Origin: an uncultured Pelagibacteraceae bacterium
GTDB lineage: Bacteria > Pseudomonadota > Alphaproteobacteria > Pelagibacterales > Pelagibacteraceae
DNA length: 41,822 nucleotides
Assembly (NCBI GenBank): GCA_902559305.1
Contig: CACEHK010000006.1
Location: 1 to 41,822, forward strand
Direction of reading: 5' to 3'
Shown here: positions 16,253 to 25,380 of the stretch, one piece after another
Numbering within the stretch: the stretch's first letter is position 1
How the letters are laid out: every line of letters begins with the position of its first letter
Position numbers and translations under genes: made by a program
The notes under the pieces: generated by a model
Databases searched by the model: none
What the model was told of the DNA's origin: nothing
Seen by the model: the letters and a program-made list of their open reading frames with translations, nothing else

Positions 16253-17326
16253 ATGTCAAAAAAACCAATAATTCTTGGAATAGAGTCTAGTTGTGACGAA
16301 ACAGCAGTGGCCTTAATAAGAGAAAACAAGGAAGGGGGCCCAGAAATTTTATCTAATATAGTTTCAAGCCAAGTAGATATTCATAAAGAATTTGGAGGAG
16401 TAGTCCCTGAACTTGCAGCCAGAGCTCATATAGAAAAAATAGATTTGATAACAAAAAAAGCATTGGATGAAAGCAGAATTAACTTAAATGATATAGATGC
16501 AGTTGCTACAACTGCGGGTCCTGGTTTGATAGTTTGTTTATCTGTTGGAATAAATTTTGGTAAAGCAATCGCAGCATCTTTAAAAAAACCATTTATTGCT
16601 GTCAATCATTTAGAGGGGCACGCTCTAAGTCCTAAATTAAATTCAAAAATAGACTATCCTTATCTTTTACTTCTAATCTCTGGAGGGCATTCTCAATATT
16701 TATCTGTTGAAGGACTAGGAAAATACAAAAGACTTGGTACAACTATTGATGATGCTGTGGGAGAAGCATTTGATAAAACTGCAAAATTACTTGGTGTTGA
16801 ATTTCCAGGCGGTCCACAAATAGAAATTTTAGCAGAAAAAGGAGATCCAACAAAATTTGATTTACCAAAACCGATAATTAACAAAGGTGGATGCAACTTA
16901 TCTTTCGCTGGACTTAAAACAGCTATTCTAAGGATTTCAAAAAATATTAAAAATGAAAAAGATAAATATGATCTTGCGGCTTCTTTTCAAAAGACAATCG
17001 AAGAAATATTATACAAAAAAAGTAAAGTTTCATTTGAAGAATTTAAAAAAATTAATGGTAATATAAAAAAAACATTTGTAGTTGCTGGAGGTGTGGCAGC
17101 AAATAAAAAAATAAGAAAAATGTTAACTAAGCTTTGTATAGAAGAAAATTTCGAACCAATATTTCCTCCTATTAATTTGTGTGGAGATAATGCCGCAATG
17201 ATTGCATTAGCGGGATTAGAAAAATTTAAAAAAAATCAATTTGATGATTTAAGCTTTCCTGTAAAGCCTAGATGGCAACTTGATGAAAATGCAGTTTTTT
17301 TAAAAGGAGCGGGTGTAAAAATTTAA
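16253..17326 (+). CDS. tsaD: tRNA N6-threonylcarbamoyladenosine transferase
   Basis: Catalytic subunit for the t6A37 modification of ANN-decoding tRNAs (also Kae1/YgjD). The ASKHA-type metal and nucleotide motifs are present: LGIESSCDETAVA (8-20), NHLEGHALS with metal-binding His119 and His123, and LISGGHS (141-147), with CGDNAAMIA near the C-terminus. Length 357 is standard. The stop overlaps the start of the EVE gene by one base (TAATG). Confidence 0.97.
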   Translation: MSKKPIILGIESSCDETAVALIRENKEGGPEILSNIVSSQVDIHKEFGGVVPELAARAHIEKIDLITKKALDESRINLNDIDAVATTAGPGLIVCLSVGINFGKAIAASLKKPFIAVNHLEGHALSPKLNSKIDYPYLLLLISGGHSQYLSVEGLGKYKRLGTTIDDAVGEAFDKTAKLLGVEFPGGPQIEILAEKGDPTKFDLPKPIINKGGCNLSFAGLKTAILRISKNIKNEKDKYDLAASFQKTIEEILYKKSKVSFEEFKKINGNIKKTFVVAGGVAANKKIRKMLTKLCIEENFEPIFPPINLCGDNAAMIALAGLEKFKKNQFDDLSFPVKPRWQLDENAVFLKGAGVKI

Positions 17327-17748
17327 TGAAATATTGGCTATTAAAATCTGAACCAAATGTTTGGTCTATTGCTGACCAAAAAAAAGTAGGTCCAAAAGGA
17401 GCTACTTGGGATGGAGTTAGAAATTATCAGGCTGCAAATAATTTAAAAAAAATGTTAAGGGGCGATCTTTGCTTTTTTTATCATTCAAATATAGGAAAAG
17501 AAATTGTAGGTATAGTTGAAGTTATAAAACCAGCCTTTTTAGATCCAACAGATAAAGAAAAAAAATTTGTAGCTGTTCAAGTTAGGTTTAAAAAACCTTT
17601 GATTAAGCCAGTTTCCTTAAAAAATATTAAAAAAAATCACAATCTAAGTGGTTTGCCTCTCATTCGACAAAGTAGATTGTCAGTTATGCCAATAGACACT
17701 AAAAGCTGGAAAATTATTTTGAAGATGAGTAATATTAATAAAAAATAA
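17326..17748 (+). CDS. EVE domain protein (modified-nucleotide reader-like)
   Basis: Single EVE/PUA-like domain, 140 residues. YWLLKSEPNVWSI (3-15), WDGVRNYQAANNL (28-40) and CFFYHSN (49-55) line the base-binding pocket in known structures. EVE domains are proposed or shown to bind modified bases in DNA or RNA. Overlap with tsaD (TAATG) suggests co-expression with a tRNA-modifying enzyme and a tRNA-related target, but this is inference. It ends 6 bases before acs. Confidence 0.9.
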   Translation: MKYWLLKSEPNVWSIADQKKVGPKGATWDGVRNYQAANNLKKMLRGDLCFFYHSNIGKEIVGIVEVIKPAFLDPTDKEKKFVAVQVRFKKPLIKPVSLKNIKKNHNLSGLPLIRQSRLSVMPIDTKSWKIILKMSNINKK

Positions 17749-17754
17749 ACCTTT

Positions 17755-19800
17755 ATGCCAAAGAAAAAAAAAAGAAAGAAAAATAAGAAAAAAAATTCTT
17801 CAAGAAGGAAAATTAAAAAAGTAAAAAAAAGATTTAAAAAAAATAAATCTAAAAAAATTGAAAATACTGAATTAATTTACAAAACAAAAAGTGATTGGAT
17901 AAAAAAAGCTATAGTAAATAAATCTGAATATGAAAAAAAATATTCAGACTCTATAAAGAACAATGATAATTTTTGGAAAAAAGAAGGAAAAAGAATTACT
18001 TGGATAAAACCTTATACAAAAATTAAAGATTTTAAATATAGTAAAACTGATGTCCATATAAAATGGTTTTACAACGGTACACTTAATGCATCGGCAAATT
18101 GTATAGATAGACATTTAAAAAAAAATAAAGACAAAACTGCAATAATTTGGGTTGGTGATGATCCAAAAGTACAAAAAAAAATATCCTATAAACAATTACA
18201 TCAAGAAGTTTCAAAGGCAGCGAATGGATTAAAAGATATTGGAGTTAAAAAAGGAGATAAAGTTACAATTTATTTAACAATGATACCTGAGTTAGCATAT
18301 ACAATGTTAGCCTGCGCAAGAATAGGTGCGGTTCATTCAATTATATTTGGAGGTTTCTCTGCAGACAGTATTACTGGAAGGATTAATGACTGTAAGTCTG
18401 ACTACGTTATTACTGCTGATGAAGGTGTCAGAGGTGGAAAAATTATTGATTTAAAAGCTACAGTTGATGAAGCTTTACTAAATTGTCCAAATGTTAAAAA
18501 ATGTGTTGTGGTAAAACGAACAGGAAACAGAATTAATTGGGATGAAAGTAGAGATGTTTGGTATCACGAAATAACTAAAATGGCATCTAAGAATTGTGAA
18601 CCTGAGGAAATGAATGCGGAAGATCCGTTGTTTATTTTATATACCTCTGGATCTACAGGAAAACCTAAAGGAGTTATGCACACGACCGGTGGCTATATGG
18701 TTTATGCATCAATGACTCATCAATACATTTTTAATTATAAACCAAAAGATATCTATTGGTGTACTGCTGATATTGGATGGGTGACAGGTCACAGTTATAT
18801 TATCTATGGACCTCTTTCTAATGGAGCGACGACAATTATGTCTGAAGGTATTCCTAATTATCCAGACTGGTCCAGATGGTGGCAAATAGTTGATAAATAT
18901 AAAGTAAATATTTTTTATACAGCTCCAACAGCTATAAGAGCAATGATGAGAGAAGGAGATGGGCCTGTAAAAAAGACATCAAGAAAAACTCTAAAACTAC
19001 TAGGAACAGTTGGAGAACCAATAAATCCAGAAGCTTGGCAATGGTATTTTAAAGTAGTCGGAGATTCAAGGTGTCCTATAGTTGATACTTGGTGGCAGAC
19101 AGAAACTGGTGGAATATTAATTAGTCCTCAAAGTGGTGCAATAGACTTAAAACCAGGTTCTGCAACAAAACCATTTTATGGAATTAAGCCAGAGATTGTT
19201 GATAAAGATGGAAAAGTTTTAAAAGGAGAGGCACAAGGAAGATTGTGTATTTCTCATTCTTGGCCTGGACAAATGAGAACTGTATATGGTGATCACAATA
19301 GATTTATAGAGACATACTTTTCTCAATTTGACGGAAAATATTTTACTGGGGATGGGTGTAGAAGAGATAAAGATGGATATTATTGGATAACAGGTAGAGT
19401 GGATGATGTAATTATTGTTTCTGGACATAACTTGGGTACCGCAGAAATAGAAAGTGCATTTGTAGCACATTCTAAAGTTGCCGAAGCTGCAGTAGTTGGA
19501 TACCCACATGATATAAAAGGAAATGGATTATATTGTTATGTAACTTTAAATGTAGGAGAAGAACCTAATGGAGACCTTGAAAGAGAATTAAAACTATGGG
19601 TAAGAAAACAAATTGGTGCCATTGCCACTCCAGATTTTATTCAGTTTTCACCCGGATTACCAAAAACAAGGTCTGGTAAAATCATGAGAAGAATTTTAAG
19701 AAAAATTGCTGCAAATGAACATGAACAACTTGGAGATACAACAACTTTAGCAGATCCAGGTGTTGTGAAAAGTCTAGTTGATAATAGAAAAAATATTTAA
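17755..19800 (+). CDS. acs: Acetyl-CoA synthetase with a lysine-rich N-terminal tail
   Basis: AMP-forming enzyme that activates acetate to acetyl-Co[11 protein letters not shown] begins at residue 297, and the acetylation-regulated Lys is at 642 (TRSGKIMRR). [22 protein letters not shown] and [20 protein letters not shown] are also typical. The length of 681 exceeds the usual 650 or so because of the first 34 residues, of which 19 are Lys and 4 Arg. No other Met occurs before the catalytic core, so the tail seems genuine unless a rare start codon is used. The next genes include a symporter, which suggests uptake plus activation of organic acids. Confidence 0.96.
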   Translation: MPKKKKRKKNKKKNSSRRKIKKVKKRFKKNKSKKIENTELIYKTKSDWIKKAIVNKSEYEKKYSDSIKNNDNFWKKEGKRITWIKPYTKIKDFKYSKTDVHIKWFYNGTLNASANCIDRHLKKNKDKTAIIWVGDDPKVQKKISYKQLHQEVSKAANGLKDIGVKKGDKVTIYLTMIPELAYTMLACARIGAVHSIIFGGFSADSITGRINDCKSDYVITADEGVRGGKIIDLKATVDEALLNCPNVKKCVVVKRTGNRINWDESRDVWYHEITKMASKNCEPEEMNAEDPLFILYTSGSTGKPKGVMHTTGGYMVYASMTHQYIFNYKPKDIYWCTADIGWVTGHSYIIYGPLSNGATTIMSEGIPNYPDWSRWWQIVDKYKVNIFYTAPTAIRAMMREGDGPVKKTSRKTLKLLGTVGEPINPEAWQWYFKVVGDSRCPIVDTWWQTETGGILISPQSGAIDLKPGSATKPFYGIKPEIVDKDGKVLKGEAQGRLCISHSWPGQMRTVYGDHNRFIETYFSQFDGKYFTGDGCRRDKDGYYWITGRVDDVIIVSGHNLGTAEIESAFVAHSKVAEAAVVGYPHDIKGNGLYCYVTLNVGEEPNGDLERELKLWVRKQIGAIATPDFIQFSPGLPKTRSGKIMRRILRKIAANEHEQLGDTTTLADPGVVKSLVDNRKNI

Positions 19801-20420
19801 AACTTTAGTCTTTCTGTAAATTCTTTTTTAACTATATCCCATTTTAAAATGACTGAATTTAAAACAATCTTACGATCAAGTTTTTTTAATTCATCAGCTA
19901 TGGGTGCCCACTTATATAATGATAATGCACTGTGATTAAATGGAAGATCATTGTGGTAGGTTTCCCAATTAATATTTTGTAATCTTTCATAAAAATTTTT
20001 TTTTGCTTCCTCAATAATATCTAGTGGCATTTTATTAGTTGTTTCATCATCTAAAATATTTAGAAAAATTTCTTTAGCTTTATCTGGGTTTTGATAATTT
20101 AATTTATTTTTTAAAAAAGAAAATGAAAAAAATGTTAGATCCTGTAAAGCAACAGCATAGATATTCCACTTAGCTAAATTTACAGATTTCATGAATTTAT
20201 CATTTTCAAAGTGAAGAACATATCTTGTTCCCATTCTAGTTTTTAAATAACTGTAAAGCGTTACTTGAGTAACCCAGGCTGATTTGGATTGTATAAAATT
20301 CTCCAATTCATCTAAATTGCTTATTTTTTCTTTTGGTAAGAAAGCTTTAAAAAGTGAAAAAAAATAAATTTTGAAATCACTCCAAGTTAGATCTTTCCAA
20401 GTTAATTTGTATTTTGCCAT
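19797..20420 (-). CDS. Conserved protein of unknown function beside acs
   Basis: A 207-residue, probably cytoplasmic protein with no signal peptide or membrane helix. The most distinctive stretch is [20 protein letters not shown] (47-66), a pattern I recall in unnamed alphaproteobacterial proteins, but I cannot assign a function. The C-terminal half has [20 protein letters not shown]. It converges on acs with a 4-base overlap and is divergent from the symporter genes. Confidence 0.75.
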   Translation of the reverse strand: MAKYKLTWKDLTWSDFKIYFFSLFKAFLPKEKISNLDELENFIQSKSAWVTQVTLYSYLKTRMGTRYVLHFENDKFMKSVNLAKWNIYAVALQDLTFFSFSFLKNKLNYQNPDKAKEIFLNILDDETTNKMPLDIIEEAKKNFYERLQNINWETYHNDLPFNHSALSLYKWAPIADELKKLDRKIVLNSVILKWDIVKKEFTERLKF

Positions 20421-20540
20421 AAAAATAGCTATTTGCTTAATTTATACCTCAAAAACTCCAATATTATTAACAATTTTAAGGCTTTAAATCGATGTCATAT
20501 AGGTTATGTTTTTGCCAGTTTAAACTTAAATTTTAAAAAG

Positions 20541-20546
20541 AGAGGG
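20541..20546 (+). promoter_or_regulatory. Ribosome-binding site deciding the start of the DUF4212 gene
   Basis: AGAGGG lies 6 bases before the ATG at 20553. Such a clear site is unusual in this window. It rules out the longer reading frame that opens at 20433, whose first 40 residues also look non-coding. Confidence 0.7.
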
Positions 20547-20552
20547 ACATAT

Positions 20553-20813
20553 ATGTCAAAACAAGCACAACACTGGGAAAAAACCAGAGGATTGCTGATG
20601 GTTACATTAGCTATCTGGTTTGTATTCTCAATTGGCATCTTCCTTTTTGGGGCTGAAATGGGTGAGATGGGGGGACCTTTTGGTTATCCTCTTACTTACT
20701 GGTTTACATGTCAAGGTTCTCTTGGAATATTTGTAATTCTAATTTTTTGGTTTGCAAATAGACAAGAAAAAATTGATGAAGAGTTTGGCTTCAGTGAAAA
20801 AGGAGATGACTAA
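20553..20813 (+). CDS. Sodium/solute symporter small subunit (DUF4212)
   Basis: An 86-residue protein with two membrane helices (about 13-33 and 46-68), starting MSKQAQHWEKTRGL and containing GGPFGYPLTYWFTCQGS (40-56), which is the DUF4212 pattern. The family is the small partner of VC_2705-type SSS symporters, as in this locus, where it is followed by the large subunit with a one-base overlap (TAATG). The long frame from 20433 is rejected in favour of the ATG with a good ribosome-binding site. The 132-base upstream spacer to the divergent gene presumably contains the promoter, but I could not pick one convincingly. Confidence 0.88.
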   Translation: MSKQAQHWEKTRGLLMVTLAIWFVFSIGIFLFGAEMGEMGGPFGYPLTYWFTCQGSLGIFVILIFWFANRQEKIDEEFGFSEKGDD

Positions 20814-22627
20814 TGATTAAAGGTAATTTTATAGACAATTTGCCTAGAGTTTATGGAATCTATACAGGTGGTTTTTTAGCTTTCATAATCATTATGGCAA
20901 TTGGCGAACAGATGGGTATGACATCTAAAGCTATCGGAATTTGTTTCGTTGCTTTTACTGTAGCCATCTACGCTATAATTGGTTATCTATCACGTACAGC
21001 ACAAGCTGATGCGTATTACGTAGCAGGAAGACAGGTACCAACCGTATTCAACGGAATGGCAACTGCAGCAGACTGGATGTCTGGTGCATCATTCGTTGCA
21101 ATGGCAGGTGGTATTTACTTTAAAGGCTATGGATACATGGCATTGCTTGTAGGTTGGACTGGTGGATATGTATTAGTTGCATCTTTATTAGCACCATACT
21201 TAAGAAAATTTGGCTGTTATACAGTTCCAGATTTTATTGGTACAAGATACGGTGGTAATTTATCGAGGTTTCTTGCAGTAGTGGTATTAACCGTTGCTTC
21301 ATTTACCTATGTAACTGCACAAATTAACGCTACGGGTACAATTGCATCTGTTGCTCTAGATATTCCGTTCCAATACGCTGTGTACGTTGGATTAATAAGT
21401 ATCTTATTATGTTCAATGTTAGGTGGTATGAGAGGAGTAACTTGGACACAGGTTGCACAATATATCGTGCTGATAATAGCTTACTTGCTTCCAGTATTTT
21501 GGATCAGTAACAAAATGGGTGCGGGTTTCTTCCCACACTTTATGTTAGCTGATGAAGTAGCAAGAATTGCTGACCTTGAAAGTCAATTTGGTTTTGTAAA
21601 AAACTCTGCAGCTGATTTAGCTACAGTACCAAAAGGTTTAGCTGGTATAACTAAAGCTCACTCAGCAGTTAACGCAACACCTTGGGCATTTATTTCACTA
21701 GCGCTAGCAATGATGATGGGAACAGCTTCATTGCCTCACGTTATGATGAGATATTTTACTACTCCAAGTGTAAAAGCAGCTAGAAAATCGGTAGGTTGGT
21801 CTTTGTTCTTTATATTCCTACTTTATTCTTCTGCTCCAATGTTAGCTACGTTATCTAAATTGTCATTGATGGATCCAAACCTGGCAACAGGAATTATTGG
21901 TAAATCAATTGCAGATGTTCAGGCGATAGATTGGTATCAAAACTGGAACCAAGCAAACTTGATGTTTGTTAGTGACTTTAACGGAAATGGAACTCTTGAA
22001 TTAAATGAGTTTTTCATGGGTGGTAAAGCTGTTGTGTTAGCAACTCCAGAGATAGCTGGATTACCATACGTAATCTCAGGTCTAGTTGCTGCTGGAGGTA
22101 TGGCTGCTGCCATGTCAACAGCTGATGGTTTAATTCTAGCGATTGCAAATGCTTTATCTCATGACTTGTACTATAAGATCATTGATCCAAAAGCAGAAAC
22201 TGCAAAAAGACTAGTTGTTGCAAGGGTATTACTTGTAGTAATTGGTTTTGCTGGAGCAACTATTGCAGCAATGGAGATCCAAGGTATCTTAGGTTCGGTT
22301 ATTTGGGCTTTTGACTTTGCGATGTCTGGATTATTCTTCCCACTAGTACTTGGTGTATGGTGGAAGAGAGCTAACAAAGAAGGTGCTATAGCTGGTATGG
22401 CTTTAGGTCTTGCTTCTGGTATGGGTTACCTAATTTGGGTAAGAAATGGTGGAAGTGGATTCTTAGGTATTACACAGTTAACGTTTGGTATCTTCGGTTC
22501 TGCAGTTAGTTTAGTATCTATGGTTGTTGTGAGTTTAATGACTCCGGCACCTGATGCTGCTACACAAAAAATGGTTGATGAGGTTCGAGTACCATCTGGT
22601 AAATCGATCCTTGGCAAACAACACTAA
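20813..22627 (+). CDS. Sodium:solute symporter large subunit (SSS family, VC_2705/ActP-like)
   Basis: A 604-residue transporter with about 13 membrane spans. Family signatures are GMATAADWMSGASFVAMAGG, YTVPDFIGTRYGG and SGLVAAGGMAAAMSTADGLI. Residues 388-399 read DFNGNGTLELNE, an almost canonical EF-hand loop, in a non-membrane stretch. ActP relatives import acetate and glycolate; the genes beside it (acs) fit such a substrate, but the substrate is not proven. Base composition is clearly richer in GC than the flanks, probably codon selection for high expression. A GGAG ribosome-binding site lies within the end of the DUF4212 gene. A strong terminator follows. Confidence 0.92.
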   Translation: MIKGNFIDNLPRVYGIYTGGFLAFIIIMAIGEQMGMTSKAIGICFVAFTVAIYAIIGYLSRTAQADAYYVAGRQVPTVFNGMATAADWMSGASFVAMAGGIYFKGYGYMALLVGWTGGYVLVASLLAPYLRKFGCYTVPDFIGTRYGGNLSRFLAVVVLTVASFTYVTAQINATGTIASVALDIPFQYAVYVGLISILLCSMLGGMRGVTWTQVAQYIVLIIAYLLPVFWISNKMGAGFFPHFMLADEVARIADLESQFGFVKNSAADLATVPKGLAGITKAHSAVNATPWAFISLALAMMMGTASLPHVMMRYFTTPSVKAARKSVGWSLFFIFLLYSSAPMLATLSKLSLMDPNLATGIIGKSIADVQAIDWYQNWNQANLMFVSDFNGNGTLELNEFFMGGKAVVLATPEIAGLPYVISGLVAAGGMAAAMSTADGLILAIANALSHDLYYKIIDPKAETAKRLVVARVLLVVIGFAGATIAAMEIQGILGSVIWAFDFAMSGLFFPLVLGVWWKRANKEGAIAGMALGLASGMGYLIWVRNGGSGFLGITQLTFGIFGSAVSLVSMVVVSLMTPAPDAATQKMVDEVRVPSGKSILGKQH

Positions 22628-22639
22628 ATAAATCTTTTT

Positions 22640-22680
22640 AAGGGGCGATTAATTTCGCCCCTTTTATTTTTTATCTTTTT
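22640..22680 (+). terminator. Rho-independent terminator after the symporter gene
   Basis: Perfect 9-base stem AAGGGGCGA / TCGCCCCTT (22640-22648 and 22655-22663) with a 6-base loop, followed by a T-rich tail. It lies 12 bases after the stop codon and is the clearest terminator in the window. Confidence 0.93.
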
Positions 22681-22696
22681 CAAATATAAATTTCAC

Positions 22697-23062
22697 ATGT
22701 CAGGATTATCAGCTAATTTTCACCCTTTGGTCTATATAATTGATTATGCACTTGGAATGATCATGTGGACCCTGATAGGAAAAGTTGCGATGAATATTTT
22801 TCAGAAAGAAGACTCTGAATTCTTTTTTATGAAAATTTTTGTTAAAATGACGAACCCTTTTATAAAAATTTTTAAACCAATAACCCCATCATTTATTATT
22901 CAGCCTCTTGTACCACTGTATATTGCTTGGTTTTTCTTTATGATAAGATTTTATTTAATGCCATGGATTCTGGGATATTCTGTAATGGGCATGCTATCTT
23001 TTCCTCTAGAAAGTGAAATTTCGAGACAAATTTACCAATTTTTTAATTCAATTAAATTTTAA
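22697..23062 (+). CDS. Small membrane protein, distantly YggT-like
   Basis: A 121-residue membrane protein with hydrophobic segments near residues 10-30, 68-95 and 91-103. The middle MTNPFIKIFKPITPSFI (51-67), followed by a hydrophobic helix, resembles the spacing of the YggT signature, but the match is loose. It starts shortly after the symporter terminator and ends 28 bases before rpe. The function is unknown. Confidence 0.7.
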   Translation: MSGLSANFHPLVYIIDYALGMIMWTLIGKVAMNIFQKEDSEFFFMKIFVKMTNPFIKIFKPITPSFIIQPLVPLYIAWFFFMIRFYLMPWILGYSVMGMLSFPLESEISRQIYQFFNSIKF

Positions 23063-23090
23063 AAATTGATACTAGTTAAACTAGCTATCA

Positions 23091-23750
23091 ATGAAAAAAA
23101 TACAAATTTCACCTTCAATTTTATCAGCAGACTTTGGCCAATTGGCGAGTGAGATTAAAAGACTTGAAGATGGTGGCGCAGATATGATTCATGTTGATGT
23201 TATGGATGGACATTTTGTTCCAAATCTAACCATTGGCCCACCAGTTATAAATAGATTAAGAAATTGTACTAAATTACCTTTTGATGTTCATTTAATGATA
23301 ACGCCAGTACACAAGTATATAAAGGATTACGCGGCCGCGGGTGCAGATATTATTACAATTCACCCTGAAGCCACAAATAATCTAAAAGATTCTATTGAAC
23401 ATATTAAAAGTTTCAAAAAAAAAGTTGGAGTTTCTTTAAATCCAGACACAAAAATAGATATTATTGAAGAAGTAATAAGTGAAGTAGATCTTGTTTTAGT
23501 AATGAGTGTTTTTCCAGGATTTGGTGGCCAAAAATTTATGCCTGAGGTAGTAGATAAAATAAAAAATTTAAAAAAAGAGAAAGACAAAAAAAATCTAAAT
23601 TTTGATATAGAAGTAGATGGTGGAATCAATTTTCAAAATAATAAAATAGTTATTGAAGCTGGAGCAAATATTTTAGTTTCTGGAACAACTATTTTTAAAG
23701 AAAATAATGGTAACATTAAAAAAAATATTGATGCGCTAAAATTAATTTAG
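23091..23750 (+). CDS. rpe: Ribulose-phosphate 3-epimerase
   Basis: Interconverts ribulose-5-P and xylulose-5-P in the pentose phosphate pathway. Metal ligands His34, Asp36 (HVDVMDG), His67 (DVHLMI) and Asp175 (IEVDGGI) are all present. The length of 219 is typical. It begins the alphaproteobacterial order rpe-heparinase-like-purH with a 4-base gap to the next gene. Confidence 0.97.
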   Translation: MKKIQISPSILSADFGQLASEIKRLEDGGADMIHVDVMDGHFVPNLTIGPPVINRLRNCTKLPFDVHLMITPVHKYIKDYAAAGADIITIHPEATNNLKDSIEHIKSFKKKVGVSLNPDTKIDIIEEVISEVDLVLVMSVFPGFGGQKFMPEVVDKIKNLKKEKDKKNLNFDIEVDGGINFQNNKIVIEAGANILVSGTTIFKENNGNIKKNIDALKLI

Positions 23751-23754
23751 TTTA

Positions 23755-25380
23755 ATGGTTTCTAAAAATTCTTTCAATTTTATAACTGAATTTTTCAATT
23801 ATTTCTCAAACCAAATAAGAAAAATTTATTTAAGTTCTAAATTATATAATAAAAAAATTTCGAAAATTGACCCTAAAGCTATCGAATATAAACCAAGTCC
23901 AAATCTTCTCGATTGTTTAATTAAATATGAAAAAAAAAATAATATTGATAATTATTATTTAAATTCTATTTGGTCAAATAGAGAGATTAATGAAATCGAT
24001 TATAAAAAACTTCATAATTTTTTTTGGTTATTTACGATTGATTTAAAATCCTCAAAAAAAATCACTCAATCAATTATTTTAAATTGGATAGAAACAAATC
24101 ATAAATATAACTCAAGAAACTGGGAAATTGATATATTATCAAAAAGAGTAATATCTTGGATTTCAAATTCAAGATTAAGTTATGATGAAAGTGATCAGTC
24201 TTATAAAGAAAAGTTTAATTCAAGTATTAAAAAACAAATAAATCATTTAATTAATGAAATCACTAGATCTAGATGGGTTAATGATAAAATGGTTGGCTGT
24301 TCGGCAATTACTTTGGTTGGTTTAACTTATAAGGATAATAAATATTTAAATTATGGACTAACTTTACTAAAAAAAATTATTAACTCCTCTTTTGATATTC
24401 AGGGCTTTCCAAAATCAAGAAGTATAAGACAATTAATATTTTATTTAAAACATTTTATCCTCATAAGAGAATGGTTAAAAGAATCACAAAATGAAATTCC
24501 AGATTATTTAAATGAAATAATTTATTATTTAGGACAAAGTTATAATTTTATATGGCAAGATACTAACAAAAATTTATTATTTAATGGAAATCACAAAAAT
24601 ACGAATACAAATTTTGATAAATTTTTAGATTTTCACAAATATAAATTTAAAAAAGAAAACTATGAATATGGTGGGTATGTTATTTTAAAAAATAAAAATA
24701 TAATTTTATCAACAGATTTAGGTGGATCTCCTGAAAAAAAATTTAGCAGTGATTACCAATCTGGAGCTTTGTCATTCGAAATTTTTTATAATAATTGCAA
24801 GTTAATTTCTAACTGTGGATATTTTCAAAACTATAAACATCAACTTAACTCTATTTCTAAGTCTACGGCAACACATTCAACTCTAATTTTAGATAATAGA
24901 TCCTCATGCAATCTAAAAAAAGATGTAGATGGTATATTGAAAGTAAATAAAGATTTAAAGATATTAAAAAAAAATATAATCAATGATAAAAAAGTTTGGT
25001 GTATTATAGGGTCTCATGATGGTTATTTAAAAGAATATGGTGTTATACATGAAAGAAAAATTGAATATTCACCAGACAAGTTTTTGTTTATTGGAACTGA
25101 CAAATTAATAAAAAAAAAGAAATTTAAAAGTTCAAACTTTGAAATTCGTTTTCATTTTGATCCAAATGTTAAAATTACTAAAACTCAAGACGAAAAATCT
25201 ATTCTTATAGAGTTAGAAAATTCTGGATGGAGATTTTCTTGTATAGATCATAAAATTGATGTTGAAACTGGATTGTATTTTGGTAATAAAAATAGTTTTA
25301 TTGAAAATCAAAATATTTTTATTTCAGGAATAACTCAAAATGAAGACCAGGAAATATTATGGGAAATAATTAAAATTTAA
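23755..25380 (+). CDS. Heparinase II/III family protein
   Basis: A 541-residue protein with an N-terminal alpha/alpha-toroid region and a C-terminal beta-sandwich containing ATHSTLILDNRSSC (from residue 372), as in heparinase II/III-like polysaccharide lyases. It has no signal peptide. The gene stands between rpe and purH, a conserved order in Alphaproteobacteria. Its substrate is unknown, and the cytoplasmic location does not fit extracellular glycan degradation. The stop overlaps the purH start by one base (TAATG). Confidence 0.85.
   Translation: MVSKNSFNFITEFFNYFSNQIRKIYLSSKLYNKKISKIDPKAIEYKPSPNLLDCLIKYEKKNNIDNYYLNSIWSNREINEIDYKKLHNFFWLFTIDLKSSKKITQSIILNWIETNHKYNSRNWEIDILSKRVISWISNSRLSYDESDQSYKEKFNSSIKKQINHLINEITRSRWVNDKMVGCSAITLVGLTYKDNKYLNYGLTLLKKIINSSFDIQGFPKSRSIRQLIFYLKHFILIREWLKESQNEIPDYLNEIIYYLGQSYNFIWQDTNKNLLFNGNHKNTNTNFDKFLDFHKYKFKKENYEYGGYVILKNKNIILSTDLGGSPEKKFSSDYQSGALSFEIFYNNCKLISNCGYFQNYKHQLNSISKSTATHSTLILDNRSSCNLKKDVDGILKVNKDLKILKKNIINDKKVWCIIGSHDGYLKEYGVIHERKIEYSPDKFLFIGTDKLIKKKKFKSSNFEIRFHFDPNVKITKTQDEKSILIELENSGWRFSCIDHKIDVETGLYFGNKNSFIENQNIFISGITQNEDQEILWEIIKI

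Noticed and set aside
20433..20552. A 40-residue N-terminal extension of the DUF4212 protein
   Set aside because: The ATG at 20553 has the conserved MSKQ start and a clear AGAGGG site 6 bases upstream; the extension resembles translated non-coding AT-rich sequence.
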